From Ananas comosus (Eukaryota; Streptophyta; Magnoliopsida; Poales; Bromeliaceae): DNA of 64,000 bases. The position numbers were made by a program, and so were the translations under genes. Within the stretch, counting starts at the first letter, position 1. Each line of letters starts with the position of its first letter. The stretch lies in assembly GCF_001540865.1 (NCBI RefSeq), contig NC_033625.1:13796866-13860865 (forward strand), given 5' to 3'. Of this stretch, positions 19,587 through 31,400 are shown one piece after another. The notes beneath the pieces are model-generated. The model did not search any database. It saw nothing but the letters and a program-made list of their open reading frames with translations, and had not been told where the DNA came from.

Positions 19587-22500
19587 GGCCCTGTTTTGAT
19601 GCATAGTTAAAAAACTCAATGGAATTTTTATTCTATGGTTTTGGTCTAAATGAAATACGGAATTCTGTAACTACAAAAAAATTTCACAGCTTTTTTAAGC
19701 TGTTTGGATACAGATCATACAATTCCACAGTATTTATAACAATTAAATTTCTAAAATTTTAAAATTTAAAATTCAAAATTAAAATTCAAAATTCAAAATT
19801 CAAAATTTAAAAATAAAATTTTAAAAATTAAAATTCCAAATTCAAAATATAAAATTAATGTCACGCCCCGGATTACACGTTCCCCGGGCACGCCGACAAA
19901 TCCGCCGTATACAAGAAATTTTCCCTGTATACGAAGCGATAGCTGTACCTGTAAATCAAACACTACTACGAACAGTAGTAGAGAGCTGCTAGAGAAAACT
20001 GAAGCTAAATAAAACAGAGTTTCATATACATAGTTCAGATCCAAAATACAGAGCTACTCGCACTGGCGAGTTAAGTCAACTATGTACATAAACTCGAAAC
20101 AAAACATCTACCTGCAGTAGGGCACCTCTAGCTCAGCACGTCGGGTAGGGCTCTAACTCGCGACGCCCTTGCCTCGATCCTGATCCACGGACGGTGCAGC
20201 AGCCGGAACCTGTGGCTCTGCAAATACATAGGTAACAACTGGGCGTGAGAACTACTGTAAAAACAAGTAGTCCTCAGTGGGTACCGCCCAAAACAACATC
20301 GGTCACCCACTAAGCCTACAGAAGGGAGCAAGGATAGAAGGAAAGCAGGAAGCATACTCTACCGCTATCATCCACTACACTATCATGCTCTACACTAACC
20401 AACTGTAGGAAATGTCAAATCTGACCCAATCCAATCGGGACTGTAAGCATACCCGTCCCCGGGACTGTGAATACACCCGTCCCTGCCCCGTTGCGACTAT
20501 CAAGCTCTATCCACACTAACTGGTCCGTGGAGAGCAAGTCCAACTGGCATGAGCGACACCAACGCGAAAGCACAAGCCTGACTCCGGAGTGGCACTCGTG
20601 GGCGCTACCCAACCGAGTATGCAGCGTATCTCTGTCGAGCTCAATCAGGCTCCAACTAGCCAAAGTCAAGTAATCGACTCAAACTGTCTAACAACCAACA
20701 AGTAACGTGCCCTCAGCACAATCTGACGCCAAAAAGGCGATACGGTCCACCGTCAACTCTGACGGCACCCAACAATCCGAAACGACCTGAACGACCCTGT
20801 AAAAATCCACTCGGCGAACCAGCACGAGTGTAAATACATTCTAAACTACCTGGAGTACTCGTCTCGAAGAAACTGCGACAGTACAATTTTCTAACGGCTC
20901 CTAGAGCTAAATCAGGTAGTTAAAACTGGTGACAGGCCCAAATCGTAAGTTTTTTCTTAATTCAATTTCCAAGTCCAACATGTATAATCTATTTACTTGA
21001 TAAAATATGCTCGAAAATTCAGATTTTACATTCTAAAGATAATCCATGAATTTGAGCTAAACTTTAATTACCGAAATCAAGATCTATACATGTCGACCAA
21101 TAAGAACTTAGGAGTAAAGCCGATGTAAACCACCTAAAATGCTAATCCCTAGCAGTGAACAAGGCCTCGAACCAAAGTGACCCCTGCTGGATCAACGGGA
21201 GTCCTCCAAGTCTAGCACTCGAGCTACTCCAAGCTCTACGATCAAAATCCACCAATTCAGTCCCAATATCGCAGCAATAGAGTAGAAAAGGGATTCGACC
21301 AAGTTAACCTTCACCAAAATTCGCAAGTAAGGGCTTCATGGATTCCTCTCGAAGTCCTGAATCCAACGAACCAAGCCTCGTCGAAATCCGATGCTCCTAC
21401 GTCGAGAACAAGCTGAAATACTAACAGTCGACGGTGGATTTCAGCAAACAACATCTTTCCGAGTTGAAGTAGTAAGAACTTGCCCACAATCCAAAGAAAG
21501 GCTGAATTACTCACCTCGACAGCGGTTAGCACCGGTGCGACGTTAAGAACGGTGAAGATCCCTGCTCGCCCGGCCTCCACGCGCTACCTCGGCGTCAAAT
21601 ACAAGCTCGAACGGCCTCGCGGCGCGACGTCGGCGACAAAACTCCACCCGAGCTCCACCTTGCCCACAATCGGCTCTAGAGAGAGAGAGGGAGGAACACA
21701 AAACCCTTCTCTCAACTCCTCTCCTCTGTATATAGATTGAGAGAAAAAGGGTGACACAAACGAGGGAGAGAAATTACTCAAATAGCCCTCTACCTACCCC
21801 CTTGTACCGGTACACGGGCTCCTGTACCGGTACAAGAGCCAACCCGAGAGCAGTTGAGCTGTTTCGCGCTGGTTGTACCGGTACAGCCACTAAGCTTGTA
21901 CCGGTACAGCAAGCAGGGAATGCTGCAGTTTGCAGAATTCTTCGCGATAAGCTGCCCTCGCGTCGCACGGAGTCCGTTTTACGTCTATTTGACGCCAACG
22001 CGACTCGGACTTGTCCCGACACTCTCCAGAGCTGTCGACAAACCTCCACAGTCAAACACCAGGGATCTCACATTTTAAAATTAAAAATTAAAAAAAAATA
22101 AGATATTATGTTAAATTTGAAATTGAAATTTGGAATTTGGAAATTTAAAATTTCGACAATTTGAAGTTAAATTTTTAAACAATTTAAAGTATACCATTTA
22201 AACTTTTAAAATTTGAAATTTAAAAAAATATATAATCTAAAATTTTAAAATTTAAATTTAATAATTTATAAATTTAACATATTTATAATTAAAAATTAAA
22301 ATTTAAGTTGAAAATTAAAATTTGAAAAATCGAAAATTAAAAATTAAAAATTAATTAAATTTGAAATTTTGAAAATTTGAGCTTTTTGAAAATTTGAAAA
22401 TTTTAAATTGAACTTTGAAATTGAAATCTGAAATTGAAACATGTTTTGAAATTTGAAATTTGAAAATTGAAATTGAAAGTTTGAAATTTGAATTTTGAAC

Positions 22501-22859
22501 TTTTTGAAATTTGAAATTTGAAATTTGATATTGAACGTTTGAAAATTTGAAATAAATTTGAAATTTGAAATTTAAAATTTAAAATCAAAATTAAAATTGA
22601 ATTTTAAAATTTTAAAATTTGAAATTTAAAATTTTATGTTGAAATTTAAAATTTAGAAATTGATGCATCTTTGAGAGCCCAAAATGGTGAAATTTTTTTT
22701 CTTTGATTAATATGGATTGTAAATTTATTCCATTTTTTAGAGTATAGTATAACTATACTCTAAAAATTACGTTATTTTTTTTTTCTTTCAAACGCTTCAT
22801 AGGATTATTTTCCTACCAGCATAATTATGCTACGTTTTTAGAGATATCCAAACGGGGCC
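19587..22859. mobile_element. Tourist/Harbinger-like element, split by a 2.2-kb LTR
   Basis: Inverted ends GGCCCTGTTTTGATGC (left) and ATATCCAAACGGGGCC (right) with TAA target duplications at 19584-19586 and 22860-22862. Apart from the nested LTR (19859-22072), the interior is low-complexity aaatttaaaattt sequence with no transposase. A related AT-rich host with the same type of LTR inside lies at about 53380-56350. Confidence 0.72.
19859..22072. mobile_element. Putative solo LTR, 2.2 kb, copy 1
   Basis: Begins TGTCACGCCCCGGATTACAC and ends GGGATCTCACA. It aligns with 53646-55722 and, inverted, with 60392-62328. TG...CA ends and the clean 5-bp duplication of copy 2 mark an LTR; no internal region, PBS or coding sequence is attached. 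Contains four perfect GTACCGGTAC palindromes (21804, 21824, 21875, 21898) next to a TATATA motif at 21729-21734. The small ORFs inside are not conserved. Confidence 0.7.
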
Positions 22860-22872
22860 TAAATAAAATAGT

Positions 22873-23079
22873 TTATTGTCGTGTTTGCATTCTATTTTCT
22901 TTAAAACAGATGTCGTGTTATAATATTCGAATCATCTTGTGTTTCATGTCTCATATACTGTCCCTGTAATATATATCCTGTCCTTGTAATATACCCAATA
23001 TATAATTGACTAATTTAGATAGAAAGGAATACATTTAAAAATTCTTTTCCCCTGAGTCCCTCTGCATTACAGATTTGCA
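22873..23079 (+). promoter_or_regulatory. 5' flank of kinase gene A
   Basis: About 200 bases between the Tourist-like element and the ATG. The last 35 bases match the flank of gene C (gcattacagatttgca versus gcatcacagatttgca). Short TATA-like runs (aatatata, near 22968 and 23000) occur, but I cannot decide a transcription start. Confidence 0.35.
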
Positions 23080-25205
23080 ATGCCTAGGCTTCTTGTTGTT
23101 CTCTCAGCTCTCTTTCTCCTTGCTGCAGGGAGAAACATAATTGTCTCAGGAAGTGAGCATGATGATGATTTCTTCAAGAAATGCCCGGCTTCGCGGTGCG
23201 TAGAAGGCGGCCTGGAGATCAGATTTCCATACCGGCTCGACTCGAGCCCTTCGTACTGTGGCGGTCCTGGAATGGAGCTCTCGTGCTCGGGCAACGACAC
23301 CGTCCTAGCACTCCCACATGCAGGATCTTTCAACGTGACTGCGATCGACTACCTTTACGGCGAAATCACGATCAAGCTGGGAGGTTCGTGTTTACATGGC
23401 TTTACGGGAAACCTGGGATTCGACAATCTAACCACGTCGGTGTATAGACCATTGGACAGTTGGGATATCAGCTTGCTAGGCTGCCCAAGAAAATGGACAC
23501 CAGACGACGACTATGATGCCGCCGGCCCGATCTCTTGCCTGAGCACTGTATCGCAATTTGTCTATGTAGTGGCGGTCTATGATTATGCTGCCGGTCTCCC
23601 TTCGGATTGTCGGGTGATCGCAGCCGATCTTAGCATTTCCTTTCGGCGCATGACCGACCCCGATTCTAAGTGGCCAACCTTCGACGAAAGGGTGGCCGAT
23701 CTCATAACACGCGGCGAGGTGACTCTAGAGTGGAATGTAACTCAAATAACTGGTAAATGCGTCCAATGCGAAAAGGCGAAAAAGTACTGTGGATTTAGCT
23801 CAGCGACCAACCAAGCATTCTGCCGACACGGTGACATACAAATTCGCCATTAGCTTATTTTGTGTCCGATTACCACCACTTGACTACTTACTCTAATTCA
23901 CTTCGCAGGTCCAAATGTCAAGCTCATCGCAGGTGCGTATCTTATTGAAATTTTTGTTTCGGCGAAAGATCTTCCACTTCATCTCAAATTTTCATCAACG
24001 CTGCATGCGGTTTAAGCTTATCCGCTTAGAATGAGTTACGAATTAAGTTCTTTTTCATAATTCACATATATTTACGCATGATTATAATTGACTGTGATTC
24101 TTGAATTCTCTCTGCAGCAACATCTTCCGCCGCATTTGTTATACTTTTGTTGCTTGTTGTAATCTTATTCTACTTCTTTAGACGATCAAAAAGGGAAAAA
24201 GAAATACGTTTGAAGGTGGAGAAATTCCTCGCGTCGTACAACGCCATAAAACCGACTCGCTACACCTTCTCGGAGCTCAAGAAGATTACTAAAAGGTTCA
24301 AGAATAAGTTGGGCCAAGGCGGTTTCGGAAGCGTCTACAAGGGCGAGTTAGCAAATGGAATTCCTGTTGCGGTAAAGATGCTCGAGAGATCGAAGTGGGA
24401 CGGTCGAGAGTTCACCAACGAAGTCGCGACAATCGGACGAATTCACCATTTCAATGTCGTTCGCTTGCTGGGATTTTGCTCGGAAGGAACCACACATGCG
24501 CTTATATACGAGTTCATGCCAAATGAATCACTAGAGAAGTACATCTTCTCGAAAAGTAGGAATACCCTTCGTGAGCCGCTAAAGATGGAGAAATTGTTAG
24601 AGATCGCAACAGGAATTGCTCGGGGGATCGAGTATCTGCATCAAGGGTGCAATCAACGGATCTTGCACTTTGACATCAAGCCTCACAACATTTTGTTGGA
24701 TCGCAATTTCAACCCTAAGATATCCGACTTTGGTCTCGCGAAACTGTGCTCGAGAGATCAAAGCATTGTTACGATGACCGCGGCGAGGGGCACGATGGGC
24801 TACATCGCGCCGGAGATGTATTCAAGAAACTTCGGAGCGGTGTCCTACAAAGCGGACGTCTACAGTTTCGGAATGCTGGTGATAGAAATGGTCGGCGGGA
24901 GGAGGACCGCCGATCTGCAAATTGAGAACCAAAGTGAGTTTTATTTTCCGGAGTGGATTTATGATCAACTGGTGAATGGGCAAGACATTGGGCCGGCGAT
25001 AGAGATAGCAAATACAAGCGAAATAGAGATCGCAAAGAAACTCGCCATTGTGGCGTTGTGGTGCATACAATGGGATCCGAGGGATCGGCCGTCGATGACG
25101 AGAGTCGTGCAGATGCTGATCGGCGATTCGCAGAACTTGCCAATGCCGCCGACACCATTTGTGTCCTCACCAGCTCAAGATATAGTTATCACAGCTCCAA
25201 ATTAG
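23080..25205 (+). CDS. Kinase A: LRK10-like (rust resistance kinase Lr10-like) receptor kinase
   Basis: Three exons, 23080-23830, 23909-23932 (24 bp) and 24118-25205, give 620 residues; all junctions are GT-AG and phases agree. Signal peptide at residues 1 to about 20 (MPRLLVVLSALFLLAAG), then a GUB_WAK-type cysteine-rich domain (CPASRCVEGGLEIRFPYRLD, residues about 35-100) and a WAK-associated C-terminal part (CVQCEKAKKYCGF, about 227-247). Membrane segment about 261-279. Kinase: glycine loop GQGGFG 324-329, VAVKML Lys345, HFDIKPHNILL with catalytic Asp444, DFG Asp462, APE 489-491. HFD instead of HRD makes it non-RD, typical of this family and common among immune receptors. It would sit in the plasma membrane and phosphorylate Ser/Thr; ligand unknown. 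The ATG is supported by the identical context in gene C. Paralogue of gene C. Confidence 0.93.
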
Positions 25206-25638
25206 CGAAGTATAGGAGCGCGCGTTTGATCATCTAGTATTCGAGTTCGTAGTTATTTTGTATCTAATTATATATACTTATTTTATTTTCCTTTCTCCAC
25301 TTCCATCCCACTTCCATCAAAACAAATATGCCCATAGTGCATAGTGCATGCTGAGGAGAAGGGAACCTAGGCCGTAGTGTTCAGGAAAAAGAAAAATTCT
25401 AGAATGCAACAGGTATATTGGTGATGTGGCGTAACAAACCAATTTAATTTTTTTTTTTTTAGAAGTATATGTCCCATCATAATTGTAAAAAAATATTTTT
25501 ATTGTACTTTTATTTGAAAAGAAGAAATATGATTGGCTTGTTATTGATGACGTGGTACAAGTGTGATAGTGTAGAATTCCTCGCGGAAAAGGGTACACTA
25601 GGCCATAGTGCTTAGGAAATTGTGGTGGTCTAATCTGA
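25206..25638 (+). other. 3' flank of kinase gene A
   Basis: No gene. Shares blocks with the flanks of gene C (49180-49330) and with the orphan block 31141-31400: ttattttgtatctaatta, ...gtgctcaggagaaggg..., tgtggtggtctaatctga. An internal duplication of the aggagaagggaaccta / ggaaaagggtacacta segment is present. Confidence 0.55.
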
Positions 25639-26153
25639 CACTACAACAGAATTAGATTATAGGGACACATGTTTGGGACACTTTTGAGTAAGTGTCCTAT
25701 TTATGCTAAAATTTAAAAAAACATCTACTAATGCCTAAATATAAAGCCCAATTCAACAAAAAATAAAAGATTACTCTACTCAACCCACCACACCTAGTCC
25801 ATTTGGCCCGATTACAAACAGAAAAGAAAAAAAAAAGAAAAATCAATTACCATATTTTCTTCTCTCTTCACTCAATCCACTGAAATTCTAGACGAAGAGC
25901 CATTCCTGTCGTCCTCCTTCACCACCGCAGCCAACGAGATAGAGTTTCGGCGGTTGCTAAATGCTTAAATAAGTTGTTGGTAAATTAACAGCACTATTTT
26001 AGATTATAGCGACACTCTTTAACTGTCACTATATACCTAGCGACCCCACATATAGCAACACTTTTTAAAAATGTCGGTAATTTTAGCTAGCAGCACTTTT
26101 TTGACATGTACCTACATGTTAAAGTGTCGCAATAGACCGTTTTTGTTGTAGTG
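25639..26153. mobile_element. CACTA-type MITE, copy 3 (inverted relative to copies 1 and 2)
   Basis: CACTACAACAGAATTAG at the left, TTTTTGTTGTAGTG at the right; exact 3-bp duplication tga at 25636-25638 and 26154-26156. The empty versions of the site read taatctgagttttgc at about 31274 and, with one change, taatctaagttttgc at about 49311. Confidence 0.93.
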
Positions 26154-26156
26154 TGA

Positions 26157-28705
26157 GTTTCGATTCTTTATTTGCTTGAACTGTTAAGTGTGTGACTCAA
26201 TTTGATATATGCTTAATTATATTATATTGTATTGTACTTAAAAAATATATATAACTTTCTACACTGTAATTTCTTTTTTTAAAAAGACACCACTTAATTA
26301 TTCTTTTTCTTTCATCCTTGCACCATAATTAATTAATCTATAATTTATGTAGAAGCTGTTAAAAAAATTGCTGGTTAAAAATAGCAGAGCATATATTTAA
26401 CTAATTTTTTACATGAAAAATAATAAAATGCAGAAAGAAACTCAAAAATAATTAAAATAACTTGATTGTATTTTAATGATAGTATGAAGATTTATTTTAC
26501 AATTTTTTTTACTATTTAACAATTACCTCTTAATAAATTATTATATTTTATCTAAACTAATAGATTTGTTAATAATAATATAAAGATTAGAAAGAAAAAA
26601 AATAATTTAGTAATATTTATTTGAAAATAAAATAGTATAAGATAGGAAAAAGAAAATAAATCTAAAATACAGTACAGTAGAGCAGTAATTAAACCTTTGC
26701 TATATGATAATATATTTCGTTGTAAAAGCCATGGAGTTAGAACTTAACTTGAACTGGAGTTGCCAAAAAATATAATTAAAATATTTAAGTGATAAATTAA
26801 TTATTTGTTTAGTTAGACTATATTTTTTTTCTCTAATTTAAATTCTACATGGCTAGACTGACTGATAGATAACTGATTATTTACAATTTATATTTCTAAA
26901 GGAATTATTTCATCTATTTTTTAAAAATAAATTTGCAAACTAGCTAACAAATAATAAAAGGAAAGATGGAATCAATTTTATTTTGAGAAATTCTAAGTCT
27001 ACACCCAAAAGGGTTGCAATATCTACAACACGCCACTCAAGTGTTGTAGGGTTTCCCAGCCTTTTGGGTTTTAGTATTAAAACAAAAAAAATTGTGATAT
27101 TATAGGAGTTGTCAAATTATAATCCAAGGTGAGTTATAATTCTATCACTATTTTTTAATTTTAGGGTAAATTTTAAATTGTCCCTCCCTAGTTTAAAAAG
27201 TTGCACTTTATCCCTCTGTGGCTTAACTTTATTTTACTAGAAAGTTCTATGTAAAATACGATGGCAAAACAAAATATTTAAAAGATAATATGATGAGAAA
27301 GTGAAAAAAATGCTCTAAACCATAATGTAGTTAACTATAATTTTTTAAACCATATGATAGCAAAATAAAATAGGAGAGAACAGTGCAATTTTTTGAAACA
27401 CGGAGGCACAGAGTAGAAATGCACTGTACCATAAGGGCAATTTATTTTAATGCATTTAGATTTTGAGTGACAAAAATTATAGTACAGTGATCGACCTGTT
27501 ATTTCCAATTGGGCGTGTCAATGGAAAATTTGTGAGGCTCACAATTAAGGGAATCACTTTACGTTTCTATCATGGACTTGATCACTTGACTATGATGATG
27601 TGATTATACTTTTCTATATTTTCTAATCCACAAACTCAGCTTTCAAAGAAACAATTATTATAGCATTTTTTTAGTTATAATCATATATTAAGTTATTAAT
27701 TAATTATTTGTTTAGTTAGACTAGTATTTTTTTCCCTAATTTAAATTCTACGTGATTAGATTGACTGATTGACAACTAATTATTTAAATTATAAATATTT
27801 ACAGTTTATACTTCTAAAGGAATTATATCATCTTTTTTTTTTTTTCATAAACAAATTTGCAAGCTAACAAATAATAAAAGTAAAGATGAAATCAATTTTA
27901 TTTTGAGAAATTCTCAGTTTACAACCAAAAAGTATTGTAATCCCTACAATGAGAGCAATTGGATTATAGGAGTTGTCAAATTACAAGCCAAGGTGGGTTG
28001 TAATATCGAGCACTACTTTTTTTATTTCAAGGTAAGCTTTAAATTACCCTTCTTCTGGTACAATATATATTTACTTCACTATCATGTGGTTTAAAAAGTT
28101 GTATTTTCTTTCGCTGTGGCTTAATTTTATTTTACCAGAAGGTTCTATGTCAAATAGGATGACAAAACATAATGTTTATAAAAATTATAGGATAATAAAA
28201 TAAAAAAATACGCTAAATCATAATATAGTTGAGTATAACTTTTCAAACTACACAGTAATAAAGTAAAAAATAAATTAAACTATAGGAGTGCATGTACAAT
28301 ACAATATATTAAAACACGGAGGAACGAAGTAAAAATACACTGTACTACAGTGGCCAATTTGAAGTTTATTATTTATTTTATGTGCATTTTAGATTTTAAG
28401 TGACAAAAAGTATAGTACCGTGATTGACCCGCTATTTCCAATTGGGCAAGTCCATGGAAAATTTGTGAGGCTCACAATTAAGGGAGTAAATTGGACAAAA
28501 AGTATAGTACCGTGATTGACATGCTACTTCCGATTGGATAAGTCAATGAAATTTTTTTTTTCTTTTTTGACTTAAATGGACTTAACCATTTTTTTTTCTT
28601 TGCTTCTATATGCCTAGGGTCCACTAATGCTATAATAATTGTTTCTTTGAGAGCTAAGTTTCGTGGAATAAAAGATATAGAAAAGTATAACCTCACCATT
28701 ATAGT
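26157..28705. repeat. Kinase-cluster spacer repeats (two copies of a roughly 1-kb unit)
   Basis: No gene seen. Two diverged copies of a spacer unit start near 26790 and 27690, recognisable by tagttagactagtatttttt, ttctaagtctaca...gggttg, and the gaccatttttt...gcttctatatgcc block. Other copies: 31670-32590, 32630-33350, 51770-53400, 57830-59640, 59880-60391 plus 62329-62930, and 63290-63620. Units contain phrases ending in ccacag / ccatag but no ORF. Confidence 0.65.
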
Positions 28706-28707
28706 TT

Positions 28708-28900
28708 TATTGGTGCTATTAAATTTTCGGTCCTTGGATGGAAAAATATACGGCTAGAATGATATGGGCCTTCTAGGATTGAGTGAGTTATTTATTTAAT
28801 AGTATAATCTAACAGGTAAAAATAGTCAAAGAGTTAAATTTAAGGGCGAAAAACTCGATAGCACCAAATGCTTTGTGCTATCGATAGTATTCCGGCCGGA

Positions 28901-28905
<5 letters not shown>
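28708..28905. mobile_element. Small micron-like MITE
   Basis: Left ttggtgctattaaattttcgg and right ctcgatagcaccaaatgctt, then tgctatcgatagtattccgg: the same family as 35058-35290. A CT microsatellite (28906-28938) adjoins it. Confidence 0.55.
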
Positions 28906-28941
<36 letters not shown>

Positions 28942-29061
28942 ATATATATCAATATATTATATACCCAACCATAGGGGGCTAACATCATCCTAACCCACAT
29001 CTTACATACAATGGTCAAAAATAAGTAGCACCAATACTTCGTACTTTAAATAGCATAGCCG

Positions 29062-29103
<42 letters not shown>

Positions 29104-29120
29104 ATATATATATATATATA

Positions 29121-29670
29121 GAGTCCGGCTACTATGCTATCAGTAAGCACGGAGCGCTCCGTGCTAACCCAAGTTGTTTTCGATGATGCGGCTTCCAACT
29201 GACGATGCGCTCGTTCAGTCTCTGATTCAACACCTATTGAAAGTATTGGAAACTTAAATTTCAGATTTTTTCGGCAATCCATTTGACTATGATGAAGATC
29301 TCAAAATTGGACCAATTTTAATGGCCGATGTGGTGTGTTTGTGAGTTTAACGGTGTAAAACAATCCAAATGCGATGAAAATTTTATAGAAAATTCTTTTC
29401 ACTATTTAGAGTAAGATCAGTATATCTGATCTTGAATTTAAATCTTTTATCATCATTTTTCATGAGATTTTTATTTTCAGCCGTTCAATTTTAGACTACT
29501 TGTTTGATAGGTAAATGATATCGAAAAATTATGAAATTTAGTTTCTAAATATTTTCAATAGTGTAGATCAAGTCTAACGGAGCCGATCGTCGATTTAGAA
29601 GCCGCATCATCGAAAACAACTTGGTAGCACGGAGCGCTCCGTGCTACCGATAGTATAGTAGCCTAGTTCT
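29121..29670. mobile_element. Micron-like foldback MITE, variant with gcacggagcgctccgtgc ends
   Basis: Left end gagtccggctactatgctat, then agcacggagcgctccgtgct and gttttcgatgatgcggcttcc. Right end is the inverse: gaagccgcatcatcgaaaac, agcacggagcgctccgtgct, gatagtatagtagcctagttct. It lies between two TA tracts. The end motif is itself a perfect palindrome, so each end can fold on its own. Confidence 0.75.
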
Positions 29671-30429
29671 ATATATATATATATTGTATCTTTTGCTTTC
29701 GAAAATAATTTGAAAGTGCGGCGGCCTCCATACTTTCGAAAGCATAGTAAACGATATATGTCTTTCAATTTTGTAGAAAAGACTATACAGACTAATTTTG
29801 CATTTGGATGAGAATCGAAACATTACGAGGGATAAGAAAAATTACGTTTGGATGATTGCGTTGGAATAATAGGAATAAAAGTAATTATGATTGAAAAAAA
29901 AATAGTTTGCCTAAATAATAAGCATTTAAATATTCCTAAAATAATATTTTAGCAAATTAATAAATTAATTAATTAGGAATATTATATGAGATGATGAAGA
30001 ATCAATTTTAATTATTTAATTAACTAATTAGTTATAAATAAAAATTAATTACTATTTAAATACTTATTAATTTAACAAGTCAAATAATTAATTAGTTAAT
30101 TATTAAAAAGTTAATTGCATTAATTAATAATATTTTATATTATTTATAACTTAATCAGTAAAGGGATAAGATAGAAAATGGCTTATTAATTCTATCTAAA
30201 GGTTGGAACTACTATTCTCTCTTTTTAACGGATTATTCTGGAATTACTCGTTAAGAAGAGAATAAGAAATTTTAATGGCAGCGTTTGGAAGAATAAGAGG
30301 AATAAATTCCTTATTCTCTCCTTATCCCTCCGACCAAACATGGTCTTAGATTTTAAGTGACAAAAAGTATAGTACCGTGATTGACGGGCAAGTCAATGGA
30401 AAATTTTTTACTTTTTCGACATAAATGAA
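29671..30429. repeat. AT-rich spacer with a possible MITE
   Basis: No gene. Between about 29795 and 30350 lies a segment with loosely inverted ends (tttgcatttggatgagaat and accaaacatggtc, with gataag/cttatcc in between) that resembles a Tourist- or hAT-like MITE, but I see no clean target duplication. Confidence 0.35.
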
Positions 30430-30790
30430 CTTAACCATTTTTCTTCTTCGCTTCTATATGCCCAGGGCCCACTAATGCTATAATAATTGTTTCTTTGAGA
30501 GCTAAGTTTGTGGAATAATTAAAAGATATAGAAAAGTATAACCACACCATTATAGTCTTATTTACAAAATTGAAAGATACATGTATTGTCTCTTTTGCTT
30601 TCGAAAACAATTTGAAAGTACGGAGGCCTCCATACTTTCGAAAACATAGTAAACGATATATATCTTTCAATTTTGTAGAAAAGACTATGATGGTATAGTT
30701 ATACTTTTCTACATCTTTTATTCTACAAACTTGGCTCCCAAAGAAATAATTATTATAGCATGAGTGGACCCTAGGCATAAAAGCCAAGAA
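30430..30790. repeat. Large inverted repeat (foldback) with arms of about 180 bp
   Basis: The left arm reads cgcttctatatgcccagggc, then ataataattgtttctttgag; the right arm inverts these (aagaaataattattatagca, then gtggaccctaggcataaaagc). The centre, at about 30620, contains the palindrome gtacggaggcctccatac. Single-arm versions occur in every spacer unit, so this copy is a head-to-head arrangement. Confidence 0.7.
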
Positions 30791-31140
30791 AACAAATGGT
30801 CCAATTCATTTCTCTCAGAAAATTTAAAAAAATTGAAAAAAAATACTTAAAAAGGAGGTCAAGTCCATGATAGAAACATAAATTGACTCGCTTAATTAGA
30901 AGTTAGTTGCCACTAAAGCCACCTATACTTTTTAGTGACTAAATTTAAATGTTGTCATAGAAACTAAATATATTTTGTAGTCGTTTTAAAGAACTTCCTA
31001 TGACTAATGTTCAGAAAATTTAGGCTAAACACAATAGTTGTAAAATGCAAAATATTTCTACAAAAATAGTTATTTTATTAGTGGCCATCTCTATCAAAAT
31101 TAAGATAAAATTATAATCCCTGTTAATGACGAAATGTATC

Positions 31141-31400
31141 CAAAATGGTTATTTTGTATGTATCTAATTATACTTGTTTTATTTTCCTTTTTACAAGCAA
31201 TATTCGAACCTAGATCATAGTGCTCGGGAGAAGGGTACCTATGATCAATTATGTTTAAGATATTGTGGTGGTCTAATCTGAGTTTTGCTTTGGGTTTCTT
31301 TATTTGCTTGAATTGTTGAGTGTATGACTCCTGTTGTTATAGATGTAATTATATTATTCTGCATTATATTTTAAAGGTTCTTTTTAAAACATTTTTGCAC
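31141..31400 (+). other. Orphan 3' flank of an A/C-type kinase gene
   Basis: Matches the region directly after gene C (49190-49410): ttttgtatgtatctaattat, caagcaatattcgaaccta, gggtacctatgatcaattatg, gtggtggtctaatctgagtt, atgactcctgttgttatag. No kinase sequence precedes it (30800-31140 is unrelated spacer), so a gene copy was lost or only the flank was duplicated. Confidence 0.65.

Noticed and set aside
20128..22101. ORFs inside the 2.2-kb LTR copy 1
   Set aside because: Not conserved in copies 2 and 3, and all lack recognisable motifs.
24769..25170. 133-codon - strand ORF within the kinase A last exon (also 48676-49077 in C)
   Set aside because: Antisense shadow of a conserved kinase exon; its preservation is explained by the sense protein.
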